A DNA stretch of 14,191 bases, from positions 14,277 to 28,467 of the forward strand of contig DDEJ01000004.1 of NCBI GenBank assembly GCA_002336405.1, in the 5' to 3' direction. Each line of letters begins with the position of its first letter. The first letter of the stretch is position 1. Origin of the DNA: Rhodobacteraceae bacterium UBA1957. GTDB taxonomy: Bacteria > Pseudomonadota > Alphaproteobacteria > Rhodobacterales > Rhodobacteraceae. The notes beneath the pieces are model-generated. The model worked only from the letters and a program-made list of their open reading frames with translations, made no database searches and was not told the DNA's origin. Of the stretch, positions 7,583 to 14,191 are shown in pieces. The position numbers and the translations under genes are program-made.

Positions 7583-7932
7583 CTATCCGTTACCGCTGGC
7601 ACCAGACTGATCGGTATCCTTGAGCCAAGGATTGGCGTTGACGATCGTACCGACCTGCTGGGCCCCATCTGGTCCCAGATAACCCTCAGCGATGCTTGCC
7701 AGCGTCTCGCTTTTTGCGACGATGTGTTTTGAGATGAATTTTTCGCACATCCTGCGAGTCGGCCCCTCACAAATCCGGCAATAGAGGAAAAACCCCTTGG
7801 AATTATGGCGCCAAGCAATAAAGCCACTGTAGCGCCCACTTGATACATCAAAATAAACTTGTGATCCGGACTATAAGCTGGGGCCCTGAAATCCGAGTGT
7901 TCATGAACCACGGCTCCATCACACAGAAACAA
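7583..7932 (-). pseudogene. Frameshifted remnant with LysM-like segment, function unknown
   Basis: No intact gene is present, but two minus-strand frames read as protein-like. The first is open from about 8058 and from a TTG at 7932 gives LFLCDGAVVHEHSDFRAPAY and then SPDHK. Near 7855-7870 the coding appearance passes to a second frame: VYFDVSSGRYSGFIAWRHN, a cysteine-containing stretch (FLYCRICEGPTRRMCEKF), then HIVAKSETLASIAEGYLG and VGTIVNANPWLKD, ending at a TAG (7583-7585). That last part resembles a LysM peptidoglycan-binding domain (the SGDTLxxIA...ANP pattern). The second frame is closed upstream by a TAG at 7871-7873 and has no usable start codon. A frameshift fossil of a LysM-containing protein fits best. 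Chance reading of non-coding DNA cannot be excluded. Confidence 0.4.
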
Positions 7933-8055
7933 AACCGACGCAGAGCCTTTGGTGCTTCTGCGTTGAGTTTGCGCCTCTAACGGTGACTGACACAGGGGGG
8001 GGTGCGGCGGTAAAGGTTTGTCAAAGACAGCCAGCAGCTGAATGCGAAGTGTAAA

Positions 8056-8075
8056 ATTCTAAGCATATTTAGAAT
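8056..8075. repeat. Short AT-rich inverted repeat
   Basis: Perfect 7-bp arms ATTCTAA and TTAGAAT flank GCATAT in an AT-rich stretch (about 8040-8110). The repeat lies at the upstream edge of the gene remnant, where its promoter or operator could have been. Its role is unknown. Confidence 0.3.
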
Positions 8076-8163
8076 ATCCATAAATTTAAAAGTAAATCTT
8101 ATTATTTGGGGCTAATGCGGTCAATCGTAGAGGCAGACAGCGTCTTTTACAGACCTAACCACG

Positions 8164-8197
8164 AAAAAAATCTCCCGAGTCAACGCCCGGGAGATTT
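8164..8197 (-). terminator. Rho-independent terminator of glnK-amtB
   Basis: Perfect 10-bp arms (8168-8177 and 8188-8197, AAATCTCCCG and its complement) enclose a 10-nt loop. On the minus strand the stem runs into seven Ts (8170-8164). It starts 20 bp after the amtB stop, in the right place and orientation. Confidence 0.92.
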
Positions 8198-8217
8198 CTA
8201 TGTTAAAATCATCCGTT

Positions 8218-9540
8218 TTATCTTACAAAATCTGGATAGGCCTCCATTCCAAGTTCTGCAGTATCAAGGCCAGTGATTTCATCCTCTTCACTGACACGGA
8301 TGCCAAGGGTTGCGTTCAAAATGACCCAAGCGATGCCAGAGACTGCAAAGGTAAATACCCCAACAACCACAATGCCATAAAGCTGTGTGCCAAGCGCAGC
8401 GTCAGGGTTGGTCAATACAACCGCCAATGTGCCCCAGATACCGGCAAACAAATGCACCGGAATCGCACCAACCACGTCGTCAATTTTAAACTTATCAAGC
8501 AGCGGCACACCGTAGACGACAATCACACCGCCGACACCGCCGATCAAACAGGTCCAGCCCATTGTTGGGGTCAGCGGCTCGGCAGTGATCGACACCAAAC
8601 CGGCCAAAGCACCGTTCAGCACCATAGTCAGATCAACCTTGCCATAGCTCAGCTGGGTCGCAACCATCGCGACAAAAGCGCCAGCAGCAGCCGCCATATT
8701 GGTGTTGACAAAAATCCGTGACACATCGGCAATATCGCCAATTGCGCCCATCGCCAGTTGCGATCCGCCATTAAAGCCAAACCAACCAAGCCATAGGATA
8801 AATGTTCCTAAAGTGGCCAGTGGCAGATTGGAGCCCAGCATTGGCACAACGCCGCCATCTTTGTATTTGCCCAGGCGTGGACCAAGGATCATCGCACCAG
8901 CCAAGGCCGCCCAGCCACCGACTGAATGCACAACAGTCGAGCCTGCAAAATCGAGGAAACCAGCCGCATCCAGAAATCCACCACCCCATTTCCAAGAGGC
9001 TTGCAACGGATAAATCGCGCCAGTCAACAGCGCCGTAAAGATCAAGAACGGCCACAGCTTAATCCGTTCGGCCAAAGCACCCGACACAATGGACGCCGTC
9101 GCTGCGCAGAACATCAGCTGAAAGAAATAATCCGACGCGGTTGCAGCATAGGCATAATCGTCAACCCCATCAGCAGAGACCCCAACGGCTTCCATCACGG
9201 CGACACCCCAGACGCCCGAAAGCACGTTTTCAATGCCCCATGTGCCCAGCGGATACATCAAATTATAACCCATCACGTAATAGGCAAAACACGCAATGCT
9301 GAACAAACCCATATTTTTGGTCAGTTGCATCGTGACATTTTTCGAGCGTACCAGACCTGCCTCAAGCATCGCAAAGCCGGCCGCCATAAAGAACACCAAA
9401 AATCCACCAATCAAGAATAACAATGTGTTCATAATCCAAATCATATCAGTTGGCACCACTTTTGGGGCCTCCTGGGCAAAGCCAACCGCCGGCAGAGCAA
9501 TCATCGTAGCCGCCAAAGCTAGTATTTTTTGTAATTTCAT
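8218..9540 (-). CDS. amtB: Ammonium transporter AmtB
   Basis: The 440-residue protein begins with a signal sequence (ALAATMIALPAVGFAQ), as in other Amt proteins, then about eleven membrane segments. Family hallmarks are FFMAAGFAMLEAGLVRSKN, FFQLMFCAATASIVSGALAER, and D197 in LDFAGSTVVHSVGGWAAL. The twin pore histidines are H205 and H363 (IPVHLFAGIWG). The cytoplasmic C-terminal tail (about 413-440) that PII proteins contact is present. The protein takes up ammonium across the inner membrane and is gated by GlnK. The ATG has a good AAGGAAA ribosome-binding site. It lies 28 bp after glnK and ends at an intrinsic terminator, forming the classic glnK-amtB operon, normally induced by nitrogen limitation. 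Confidence 0.97.
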   Translation of the reverse strand: MKLQKILALAATMIALPAVGFAQEAPKVVPTDMIWIMNTLLFLIGGFLVFFMAAGFAMLEAGLVRSKNVTMQLTKNMGLFSIACFAYYVMGYNLMYPLGTWGIENVLSGVWGVAVMEAVGVSADGVDDYAYAATASDYFFQLMFCAATASIVSGALAERIKLWPFLIFTALLTGAIYPLQASWKWGGGFLDAAGFLDFAGSTVVHSVGGWAALAGAMILGPRLGKYKDGGVVPMLGSNLPLATLGTFILWLGWFGFNGGSQLAMGAIGDIADVSRIFVNTNMAAAAGAFVAMVATQLSYGKVDLTMVLNGALAGLVSITAEPLTPTMGWTCLIGGVGGVIVVYGVPLLDKFKIDDVVGAIPVHLFAGIWGTLAVVLTNPDAALGTQLYGIVVVGVFTFAVSGIAWVILNATLGIRVSEEDEITGLDTAELGMEAYPDFVR

Positions 9541-9568
9541 CTCATATTTCCTTTGCTACTGCACATCA

Positions 9569-9907
9569 TCAAATTGCGTCGGTGCCGGTTTCACCGGTGC
9601 GCACGCGAACAACCTGTTCCGCGTCTAAGACGAATATTTTTCCATCACCAATCTTGCCAGTGCGCGCAGTGGTGGTAATTTTTTCAACAACCTGATCTGC
9701 CATTGCCGCATCGACAACCAGTTCAAGTTTTATCTTGGGAACAAAATTCACGACATATTCGGCGCCACGATAGGTTTCTGTATGCCCCGATTGGGCCCCA
9801 AACCCTTTAATTTCTGTAACCATCATACCGCGTACGCCCATATCGGTGAGCGCCTCACGTACTTCATCAAGCTTGAACGGTTTGATCGTTGCTATGATCA
9901 GTTTCAC
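9569..9907 (-). CDS. glnK: Nitrogen regulatory PII protein GlnK
   Basis: The 112-residue product has full PII length. It starts with [20 protein letters not shown]. The T-loop ([21 protein letters not shown]) keeps Y51, the uridylylation site in proteobacteria. The B-loop region reads [13 protein letters not shown], and the C-terminus [12 protein letters not shown] is typical. The start is a GTG at 9907 with an AGGAAC-like ribosome-binding site; the divergent gene begins 250 bp away. PII proteins sense 2-oxoglutarate and ATP/ADP. Linkage to amtB favours GlnK over GlnB, and its probable job is to block AmtB when nitrogen is plentiful. No sigma-54 -24/-12 promoter or canonical NtrC site was found upstream. 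Confidence 0.95.
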   Translation of the reverse strand: MKLIIATIKPFKLDEVREALTDMGVRGMMVTEIKGFGAQSGHTETYRGAEYVVNFVPKIKLELVVDAAMADQVVEKITTTARTGKIGDGKIFVLDAEQVVRVRTGETGTDAI

Positions 9908-9996
9908 ATCTGTTCCTTTCTTTTAGTGGATTGATCGTCGGTAAGTCGTCATAATAGGGTGGCAGAATGCGGAGTGTGTGAAGCTTACGGGGGGCG

Positions 9997-10008
9997 ATTA
10001 CGCGTAAT
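9997..10008. promoter_or_regulatory. Perfect 12-bp palindrome between glnK and the PBP gene
   Basis: ATTACGCGTAAT is perfectly self-complementary. It lies 90 bp upstream of the glnK GTG and 150 bp upstream of the PBP ATG. An AT-rich block with ATTATAAT (10022-10029) follows, flanked by GCAATA and TATTGC (10013-10018 and 10044-10049). It is a possible operator or core promoter; which gene it serves is unclear. Confidence 0.35.
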
Positions 10009-10157
10009 TCCGGCAATAATGATTATAATTTAATCGTATATAGTATTGCGTCTATTTATTGGGCGTATTTGAAATTCATTGGGGTATCTCCTACTCTCCA
10101 CAACACCTATAAACACCGATATGATAATTCCTTTCAAAGCACGTAACGGGCAAAAAA

Positions 10158-12362
10158 ATGAGTGACGCAAAGCGCAAAAAACCAAAGCTCATTGCCGAGC
10201 GGCGCTATGCCCAATCGACCCCGCAAACAAGCCTTGAAACCAGCGCAAAAAAACCTGCCAAAATCACAGTTGGCAAAAGCTCCAAAACACGCGCGCACAA
10301 TAAGGGTTCATGGATTTGGCGGGCGATGCGGATCGTACTTTGGTTGCCAAGGTTTGTTTTAAGCCTTTTTTGGGCTTTCAGTTGGCGGATCACCGTCCTC
10401 ATATCGCTTTTGGTTGGCGTTGCAGTCTTACTAAATTATCGCACCCTTCCCGAGGCCGACCAGTTGCTCGACGGGAGGGCACGAGGCTCTGTGACGCTGC
10501 AAGACCGATACAGCAAAGTGTTTGCTTGGCGTGGCGACCAATACGGCGGGCGCGTCACAGCGCAAACCGTTTCGCACCATTTGCGAAACGCCGTGATAGC
10601 AACTGAAGACCGCCGATTTTACAGCCATATTGGCATCAGCCCCCGTGGCGTTGCCAGCGCGGTGCGGATCAATTTGCGAGAAGGCCGCGGGCCGTTATCG
10701 GGTCATGGGGGGTCGACCATCACCCAGCAAGTTGCAAAATTGCTCTGTCTTGGCCGACCCTATGATACAACCAAATGGGACAGCGAAGCTCTCTATGAGG
10801 CCGACTGCCGCACAGGGTCGCTTTGGCGCAAAATACGCGAAGCGGTATATGCACTGTCGATGGAGATCAAATACTCTAAGGATGAAATTCTCACGATCTA
10901 TCTTAACCGGGCCTTTCTTGGTGCCGGAGCGCGGGGTTTTGAAGCGGCCAGTCAACGCTATTTTGGCAAACCCGCAGCACGGGTGACACCCGCCGAAAGC
11001 GCCATGCTGGCCGGTTTGCTGGTGGCCCCCACGCGCTATGCGCCAACCAATAACCTCGTTAGGTCTCAGAACAGGGCCAGCGTGATTATTGGGCTGATGC
11101 GCGACCAAAATTACCTCACACGCGCCAAAGCTCAAGAGGCCCTGAACGAACCGGCGCGGCTGTCGCCCGCCGCCAAAGCACGCGCTGGTGGCTATTTTGC
11201 CGATTGGGTGATGTCGAGCGGTCCAGAGTTTTTCACCCGCAAGACAACTGAGGATGTGATTGTCAAAACCACCCTCGACCAGCGAATCCAGACAGCCGCG
11301 GAAACCGCCCTGCAAGCGGTGTTTTCCAAAAGCGTTACCAAAGGCTCAAAGGCACAGGCTGCTATTGTGGTTATGTCTCCCGACGGCGCAGTGCGCGCGA
11401 TGGTTGGTGGCCGTGAAAATATCGTCTCAGGCGTTTTCAATCGCGCCACGCAAGCCAACCGGCAAACCGGATCTGCGTTCAAGCCATTTGTCTATGCCAC
11501 CGCGTTGGAACTGGGCTATAGTCATAACGACATAGTGGACGATACACCTCTCACATTGAACATTTCCGGCTCAGGACCTTGGACACCGAAGAATTATACT
11601 AAAAAATTTCGGGGCCAAGTTACATTGACCGAAGCTTTGGCAGGGTCCTTAAACATCCCCGCTGTGCGGGTCAGTGAGGCCGTTGGGCGCGAAAATGTTC
11701 GCCGCATTGCCAATGATTTTGGCATCACCAGCGCGCTGGCCACCGGCCCAGCACTTGCGCTGGGTGCCTCAGAGGCAACCCTGCTGGAAATGGTTGGGGC
11801 TTATGCCGGCATTCTCAACGGCGGGTCTTCTGTAACACCCTTTGGGTTAAAAGAACTGCGGCTTTTGAATGCAAAAGAGCCCGTCATCGGGGCAGATGGC
11901 GGTATCGGAGAGAGGGTGATCCGCGAGAGTGTCGCGCGTGAGCTGATCTTTATGATGCACAAGGTGGTTCAGGATGGCACCGGTCGCCAGGCCGCCCTTG
12001 AAGGCGTTGAAGTGGCAGGCAAAACCGGAACCACTCAGGCGGCTCGCGACGCATGGTTTATCGGGTTTACCGCTGATTACGTTGCCGGCGTCTGGATGGG
12101 ATATGATGATAACACCCCCCTGTCCGGGGTCACAGGCGGCGGATTGCCCGCAGAAATATGGCGCGAGACCATGCGACGGGTTTACGATGGTGTTCCCGCC
12201 AGACCGCTGCCAATGCTGCGCCCCACACAGAGCCAAGACCAGATACGGTTAGTTGGCGGAACACCCATCACCCAGCCACAGACGCTTAACCCAAAACAGG
12301 CTTCTAAACCGCGCGAGACGGCTTTAACACGGTTTCTAAACGGTTTATTTGGACAGAATTAG
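10158..12362 (+). CDS. Bifunctional class A penicillin-binding protein (PBP1A family)
   Basis: The 734-residue protein has a basic cytoplasmic tail (1-55), a membrane anchor (about 60-93), a GT51 glycosyltransferase domain (about 110-290) and a transpeptidase domain (about 370-665). GT motifs are ATEDRRFYSH with catalytic E150, GGSTITQQ (184-191), KYSKDEILTIYLNRAFLGAG and AMLAGLLVAPTRYAP. Transpeptidase motifs are SAFK with nucleophile S439, SLN at 497-499 and KTG at 622-624. It polymerises and cross-links peptidoglycan in the periplasm. An insertion of roughly 20 residues after QQVAK holds the protein's only two cysteines, C197 and C217, which could form a disulfide. The ATG follows ACGGGC and an A-run. 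The stop overlaps the convergent mlaC stop by 4 bp. The exact paralogue class (mrcA-like or pbpC-like) was not resolved. Confidence 0.93.
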   Translation: MSDAKRKKPKLIAERRYAQSTPQTSLETSAKKPAKITVGKSSKTRAHNKGSWIWRAMRIVLWLPRFVLSLFWAFSWRITVLISLLVGVAVLLNYRTLPEADQLLDGRARGSVTLQDRYSKVFAWRGDQYGGRVTAQTVSHHLRNAVIATEDRRFYSHIGISPRGVASAVRINLREGRGPLSGHGGSTITQQVAKLLCLGRPYDTTKWDSEALYEADCRTGSLWRKIREAVYALSMEIKYSKDEILTIYLNRAFLGAGARGFEAASQRYFGKPAARVTPAESAMLAGLLVAPTRYAPTNNLVRSQNRASVIIGLMRDQNYLTRAKAQEALNEPARLSPAAKARAGGYFADWVMSSGPEFFTRKTTEDVIVKTTLDQRIQTAAETALQAVFSKSVTKGSKAQAAIVVMSPDGAVRAMVGGRENIVSGVFNRATQANRQTGSAFKPFVYATALELGYSHNDIVDDTPLTLNISGSGPWTPKNYTKKFRGQVTLTEALAGSLNIPAVRVSEAVGRENVRRIANDFGITSALATGPALALGASEATLLEMVGAYAGILNGGSSVTPFGLKELRLLNAKEPVIGADGGIGERVIRESVARELIFMMHKVVQDGTGRQAALEGVEVAGKTGTTQAARDAWFIGFTADYVAGVWMGYDDNTPLSGVTGGGLPAEIWRETMRRVYDGVPARPLPMLRPTQSQDQIRLVGGTPITQPQTLNPKQASKPRETALTRFLNGLFGQN

Positions 12363-12964
12363 CCTGCTTTGAGCAGATCGGCAATCATCTTGTCAAGATT
12401 GCCGCGACGCCGGTCAAGCATAGCACCGATTTCAGTACGCTCTGCCAGCAACATGTTGACCCCCTCAACAAAGAGATTGAAGAACAGGTCTTTTCCAGAT
12501 TTATCAGATACGAGAAAGGCAATTTCAACTGGCGCCTTCCCTTTCAGATGCGCAGTGGCTTTCACCTCAAAGAAGCTTTTGACTTTACGCGTGCTTTTGA
12601 CCTTTATCTCGCCGCCGACAAAATCTTTAAACTGTTTGCCGTATTTCCGCGCGATATAACCCTGAAACCCCTTTGTGAAAGCGCGCATTTGGGATTTGCT
12701 GGCGCGGCGACCGTCAACCCCCAAACCGTACCGAGCAATGGTCTTCACATCCGCATAGGTGCCAAAAATTCGTTCGAAATCAGCAAACATCTTGGCGTCG
12801 CTTTTGCCAGAGGCCACCACCTTGTTGATATCCGCCACCAACTTATCCACCAGATCCGTTGCCTCAGCCTTGGACATTGCCCAAAGCGGGCTTGCCGCAG
12901 CTGGCGCCAAGATCAGAGCGCAGCCACCAGCCAAAGCTTCACGACGTGAAAGTTTACTCTGCAT
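12359..12964 (-). CDS. mlaC: MlaC-type periplasmic phospholipid-binding protein
   Basis: From the ATG at 12964 the product is 201 residues, the usual MlaC/Ttg2D length. It begins with a twin-arginine-like signal (LSRREALAGG followed by a hydrophobic stretch to about residue 29). The mature part contains VDKLVADINKVV, FADFERIFGTYADVKTIARYGLG, FTKGFQGYIARKYGKQF and the C-terminal FFNLFVEGVNMLLAERTEIG, all typical of the family. It ferries phospholipid between the outer-membrane MlaA and an inner-membrane ABC transporter. The frame is open to an upstream ATG at 13144, but that lies within mlaA. GAGGA at 12970-12974, 5 bp before the ATG, supports the shorter form. The start overlaps the end of mlaA by 11 bp, implying coupling. 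No mlaFED genes are in the window. Confidence 0.9.
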   Translation of the reverse strand: MQSKLSRREALAGGCALILAPAAASPLWAMSKAEATDLVDKLVADINKVVASGKSDAKMFADFERIFGTYADVKTIARYGLGVDGRRASKSQMRAFTKGFQGYIARKYGKQFKDFVGGEIKVKSTRKVKSFFEVKATAHLKGKAPVEIAFLVSDKSGKDLFFNLFVEGVNMLLAERTEIGAMLDRRRGNLDKMIADLLKAG

Positions 12965-13724
12965 AAATATCCTCGTATGGGTCGAAGTATGCGTCATCAT
13001 ACTCGGTCTCGTCGGTTCCGCCCAGTGTAAAATTCCGGTTTTGTAAGTAAAATAACCGTGATTGCGAATAACTGTCGGCGCTATCGTACAAGACAGCATC
13101 AATCGTAGATCCGTATTGGCTGCGTTTACCAAGTGCGGCGGCAACCTGTGCAGTGCGGCTGTATTTGCGATAGTGGCTATTCGAAATATTTCCCAACGGA
13201 TTGGTGATGAAATCGACCACTGTTCCCACCGCGGCGCGCTGGCTCGACGGCCCTAGAACCGGCAGTTCTAGGTAGGCGCCCTGCGGCGCATTCCAAACGT
13301 GCAAAGTCTCCCCAAAATCTGAGCTGTCTTCTATAAGCCCAAAATCGCTGGACGGGTCAAACATACCCGCCAATCCCAACGTACTGTTAACCACGAATCG
13401 CAGTGTATTCTGGCCAGCGCCCTGAATGTTACCCTGTAAAAGATTGTTCACAATCGAACTTGGCAAAGCCAAGTTATCGGCAAAATTGCTGACCACAATT
13501 TGCCCCTCTGGCGGCACCACAGCCACATAGGTTTTGCTCACAGGGCGGACAATTTCTTTATCGAGCTGCCGGTTGAATGCATGCACCTTGCGGTTTTGCG
13601 CCTCATACGGATCATCAGAGGATGCGACCGTTGGGTTGGACGGCGCTGCGCACCCCGACAGTCCAAAGGCTGCCCCGACAGACAGCACAGTGGCAAGTAA
13701 AACAGGATATAGATTTTTAAACAT
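12954..13724 (-). CDS. mlaA: MlaA (VacJ) outer-membrane lipoprotein
   Basis: From the ATG at 13724 the protein is 256 residues, with a lipoprotein signal ending in the lipobox LSGC (C25). The frame also permits a start at 13751, nine codons upstream; neither has a strong ribosome-binding site, and the compact signal favours 13724. MlaA features include DPYEAQNRKVHAFNRQLDK, then SNFADNLALPSSIVNNLLQG, NTLRFVVNSTLGLAGMFD and the conserved GAYLELPVLGPSSQRAAVGTVVD. In the Mla pathway it removes phospholipids from the outer leaflet of the outer membrane and hands them to MlaC, encoded immediately downstream with an 11-bp overlap. The C-terminal tail is acidic and tyrosine-rich (YDDAYFDPYEDIYAE). 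Confidence 0.93.
   Translation of the reverse strand: MFKNLYPVLLATVLSVGAAFGLSGCAAPSNPTVASSDDPYEAQNRKVHAFNRQLDKEIVRPVSKTYVAVVPPEGQIVVSNFADNLALPSSIVNNLLQGNIQGAGQNTLRFVVNSTLGLAGMFDPSSDFGLIEDSSDFGETLHVWNAPQGAYLELPVLGPSSQRAAVGTVVDFITNPLGNISNSHYRKYSRTAQVAAALGKRSQYGSTIDAVLYDSADSYSQSRLFYLQNRNFTLGGTDETEYDDAYFDPYEDIYAE
12970..12974 (-). promoter_or_regulatory. Shine-Dalgarno GAGGA deciding the mlaC start inside mlaA
   Basis: On the minus strand GAGGA lies 5 bp before the ATG at 12964, within the last codons of mlaA. It supports initiation there rather than at the open-frame ATG at 13144. Confidence 0.7.
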
Positions 13725-13885
13725 GCGCACTCTGTCGATTCTAGGAGCCATTTAGGATTCTTTAACGGATTTATCACGCTAAACCAACACCTCCAGGACT
13801 TTTTCAGCTGCCTTTTTAAAAACATGACAAAATTTTTAACCCGATTGCTGGATACTCGCGCCCAGAACAATCAAAAAGACATAAA

Positions 13886-14191
13886 ATGGCACAAATACTC
13901 TCATCAATGAACCCCTCAATCACCACACCGGGCCACACAGAATTGCAGCAAGCGCAACGTCAGTGCAGGCCGCTGGTTGGCGCGACGGCAGGGTTCAGTA
14001 TTTTTGTCAATCTGCTGATGCTGGCCGGACCATTGTACATGCTGCAGGTCTATGACCGGGTGCTAAGCAGCCGATCTGTTGCCACGCTGCTTGTTCTCAC
14101 TGGATTAATCACATTTTTATATTTGATAACAGGAGTTCTTGACTGTTGCCGCTCTCGGCTGATGGCCAGAGCTGGTGCGCGTTTCCAGCAA
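13886..14191 (+). CDS. Type I secretion ATPase/permease, PrtD family, 5' part (runs off right edge)
   Basis: The plus frame from the ATG at 13886 is open for 102 codons to the window edge. After a short polar N-terminus it reads VGATAGFSIFVNLLMLAGPL, then YMLQVYDRVLSSRSVATLLV, then LTGLITFLYLITGVLDCCRS. This is the start of the transmembrane domain of PrtD/AprD/LapB-like type I secretion ABC transporters, where the GPLYMLQVYDRVL segment is characteristic. The ATPase domain, and probably a membrane-fusion protein gene, would lie beyond the edge. It would export RTX or other C-terminal-signal proteins. A second ATG at 13907 is possible, and neither start has a strong ribosome-binding site. It is divergent from mlaA, with 161 bp between starts. 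Confidence 0.85.
   Translation, partial: MAQILSSMNPSITTPGHTELQQAQRQCRPLVGATAGFSIFVNLLMLAGPLYMLQVYDRVLSSRSVATLLVLTGLITFLYLITGVLDCCRSRLMARAGARFQQ

Noticed and set aside
7218..8160. Possible insertion sequence or integrated element in the large gap
   Set aside because: No transposase motif, terminal inverted repeats, target duplication, tRNA or attachment-like repeat could be seen.
8926..9420. Plus-strand open frames across amtB and glnK
   Set aside because: They are shadows of strongly recognised minus-strand genes, with low-complexity, non-protein-like composition.
10695..11315. 206-codon minus-strand open frame inside the PBP gene
   Set aside because: It lies antisense to catalytic motifs of the PBP and has no family resemblance or ribosome-binding site.
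12965..13144. Longer mlaC reading frame starting at 13144
   Set aside because: The extra 60 residues overlap mlaA, do not resemble an exported protein, and would bury the clear signal peptide; the GAGGA site supports 12964.

Overview
The window looks like chromosomal DNA from a marine alphaproteobacterium of the order Rhodobacterales (Roseobacter/Rhodobacter relatives). This is inferred from several genes read directly from sequence: an RpoE-ChrR pair of the Rhodobacter sphaeroides type, a lineage-style bifunctional penicillin-binding protein, a MutL with the endonuclease motif, glnK-amtB, a MlaA-MlaC pair and a PrtD-type secretion ATPase. Base composition looks moderate (about half G+C), with AT-rich intergenic patches. 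No tRNA, rRNA, CRISPR array or intact insertion sequence was seen.

Left part (1-1800): the 5' part of an FAD-dependent oxidoreductase/amine-oxidase-like gene runs off the left edge on the minus strand. Divergent from it is rpoE-chrR, the ECF sigma factor and zinc/cupin anti-sigma factor that respond to singlet oxygen in R. sphaeroides. The 230-bp region between them carries a sigma-E-like promoter and a perfect 17-bp palindrome. chrR converges on the next operon through a hairpin that contains the rmuC stop codon.

Centre-left (1763-6068, minus): a secreted dienelactone-hydrolase-like enzyme, mutL and rmuC lie head to tail with gaps of 59 and 2 bp. The hydrolase is divergent from a TTG-started AraC-family regulator (6216-7217) with a membrane-spanning N-terminal half. 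Their 147-bp shared control region holds two inverted repeats, so a regulator-target pair is plausible.

Centre (7218-8167): about 950 bp without an intact gene. Part of it (7583 to about 8058, minus) reads as a frameshifted remnant that includes a LysM-like segment.

Right part (8168-14191): glnK-amtB (minus) ends in a clear intrinsic terminator. It is divergent from a class A PBP (10158-12362, plus), which overlaps tail to tail by 4 bp with mlaA-mlaC (minus, outer-membrane lipid asymmetry). A PrtD-type type I secretion ATPase/permease begins at 13886 and runs off the right edge.

Most genes are recognisable housekeeping, envelope or stress genes. No wholly new system was found. The most unusual points are the LysM-like gene remnant, the membrane-anchored AraC regulator with its double-dyad control region, and a class A PBP whose only two cysteines both lie in an insertion in the glycosyltransferase domain.
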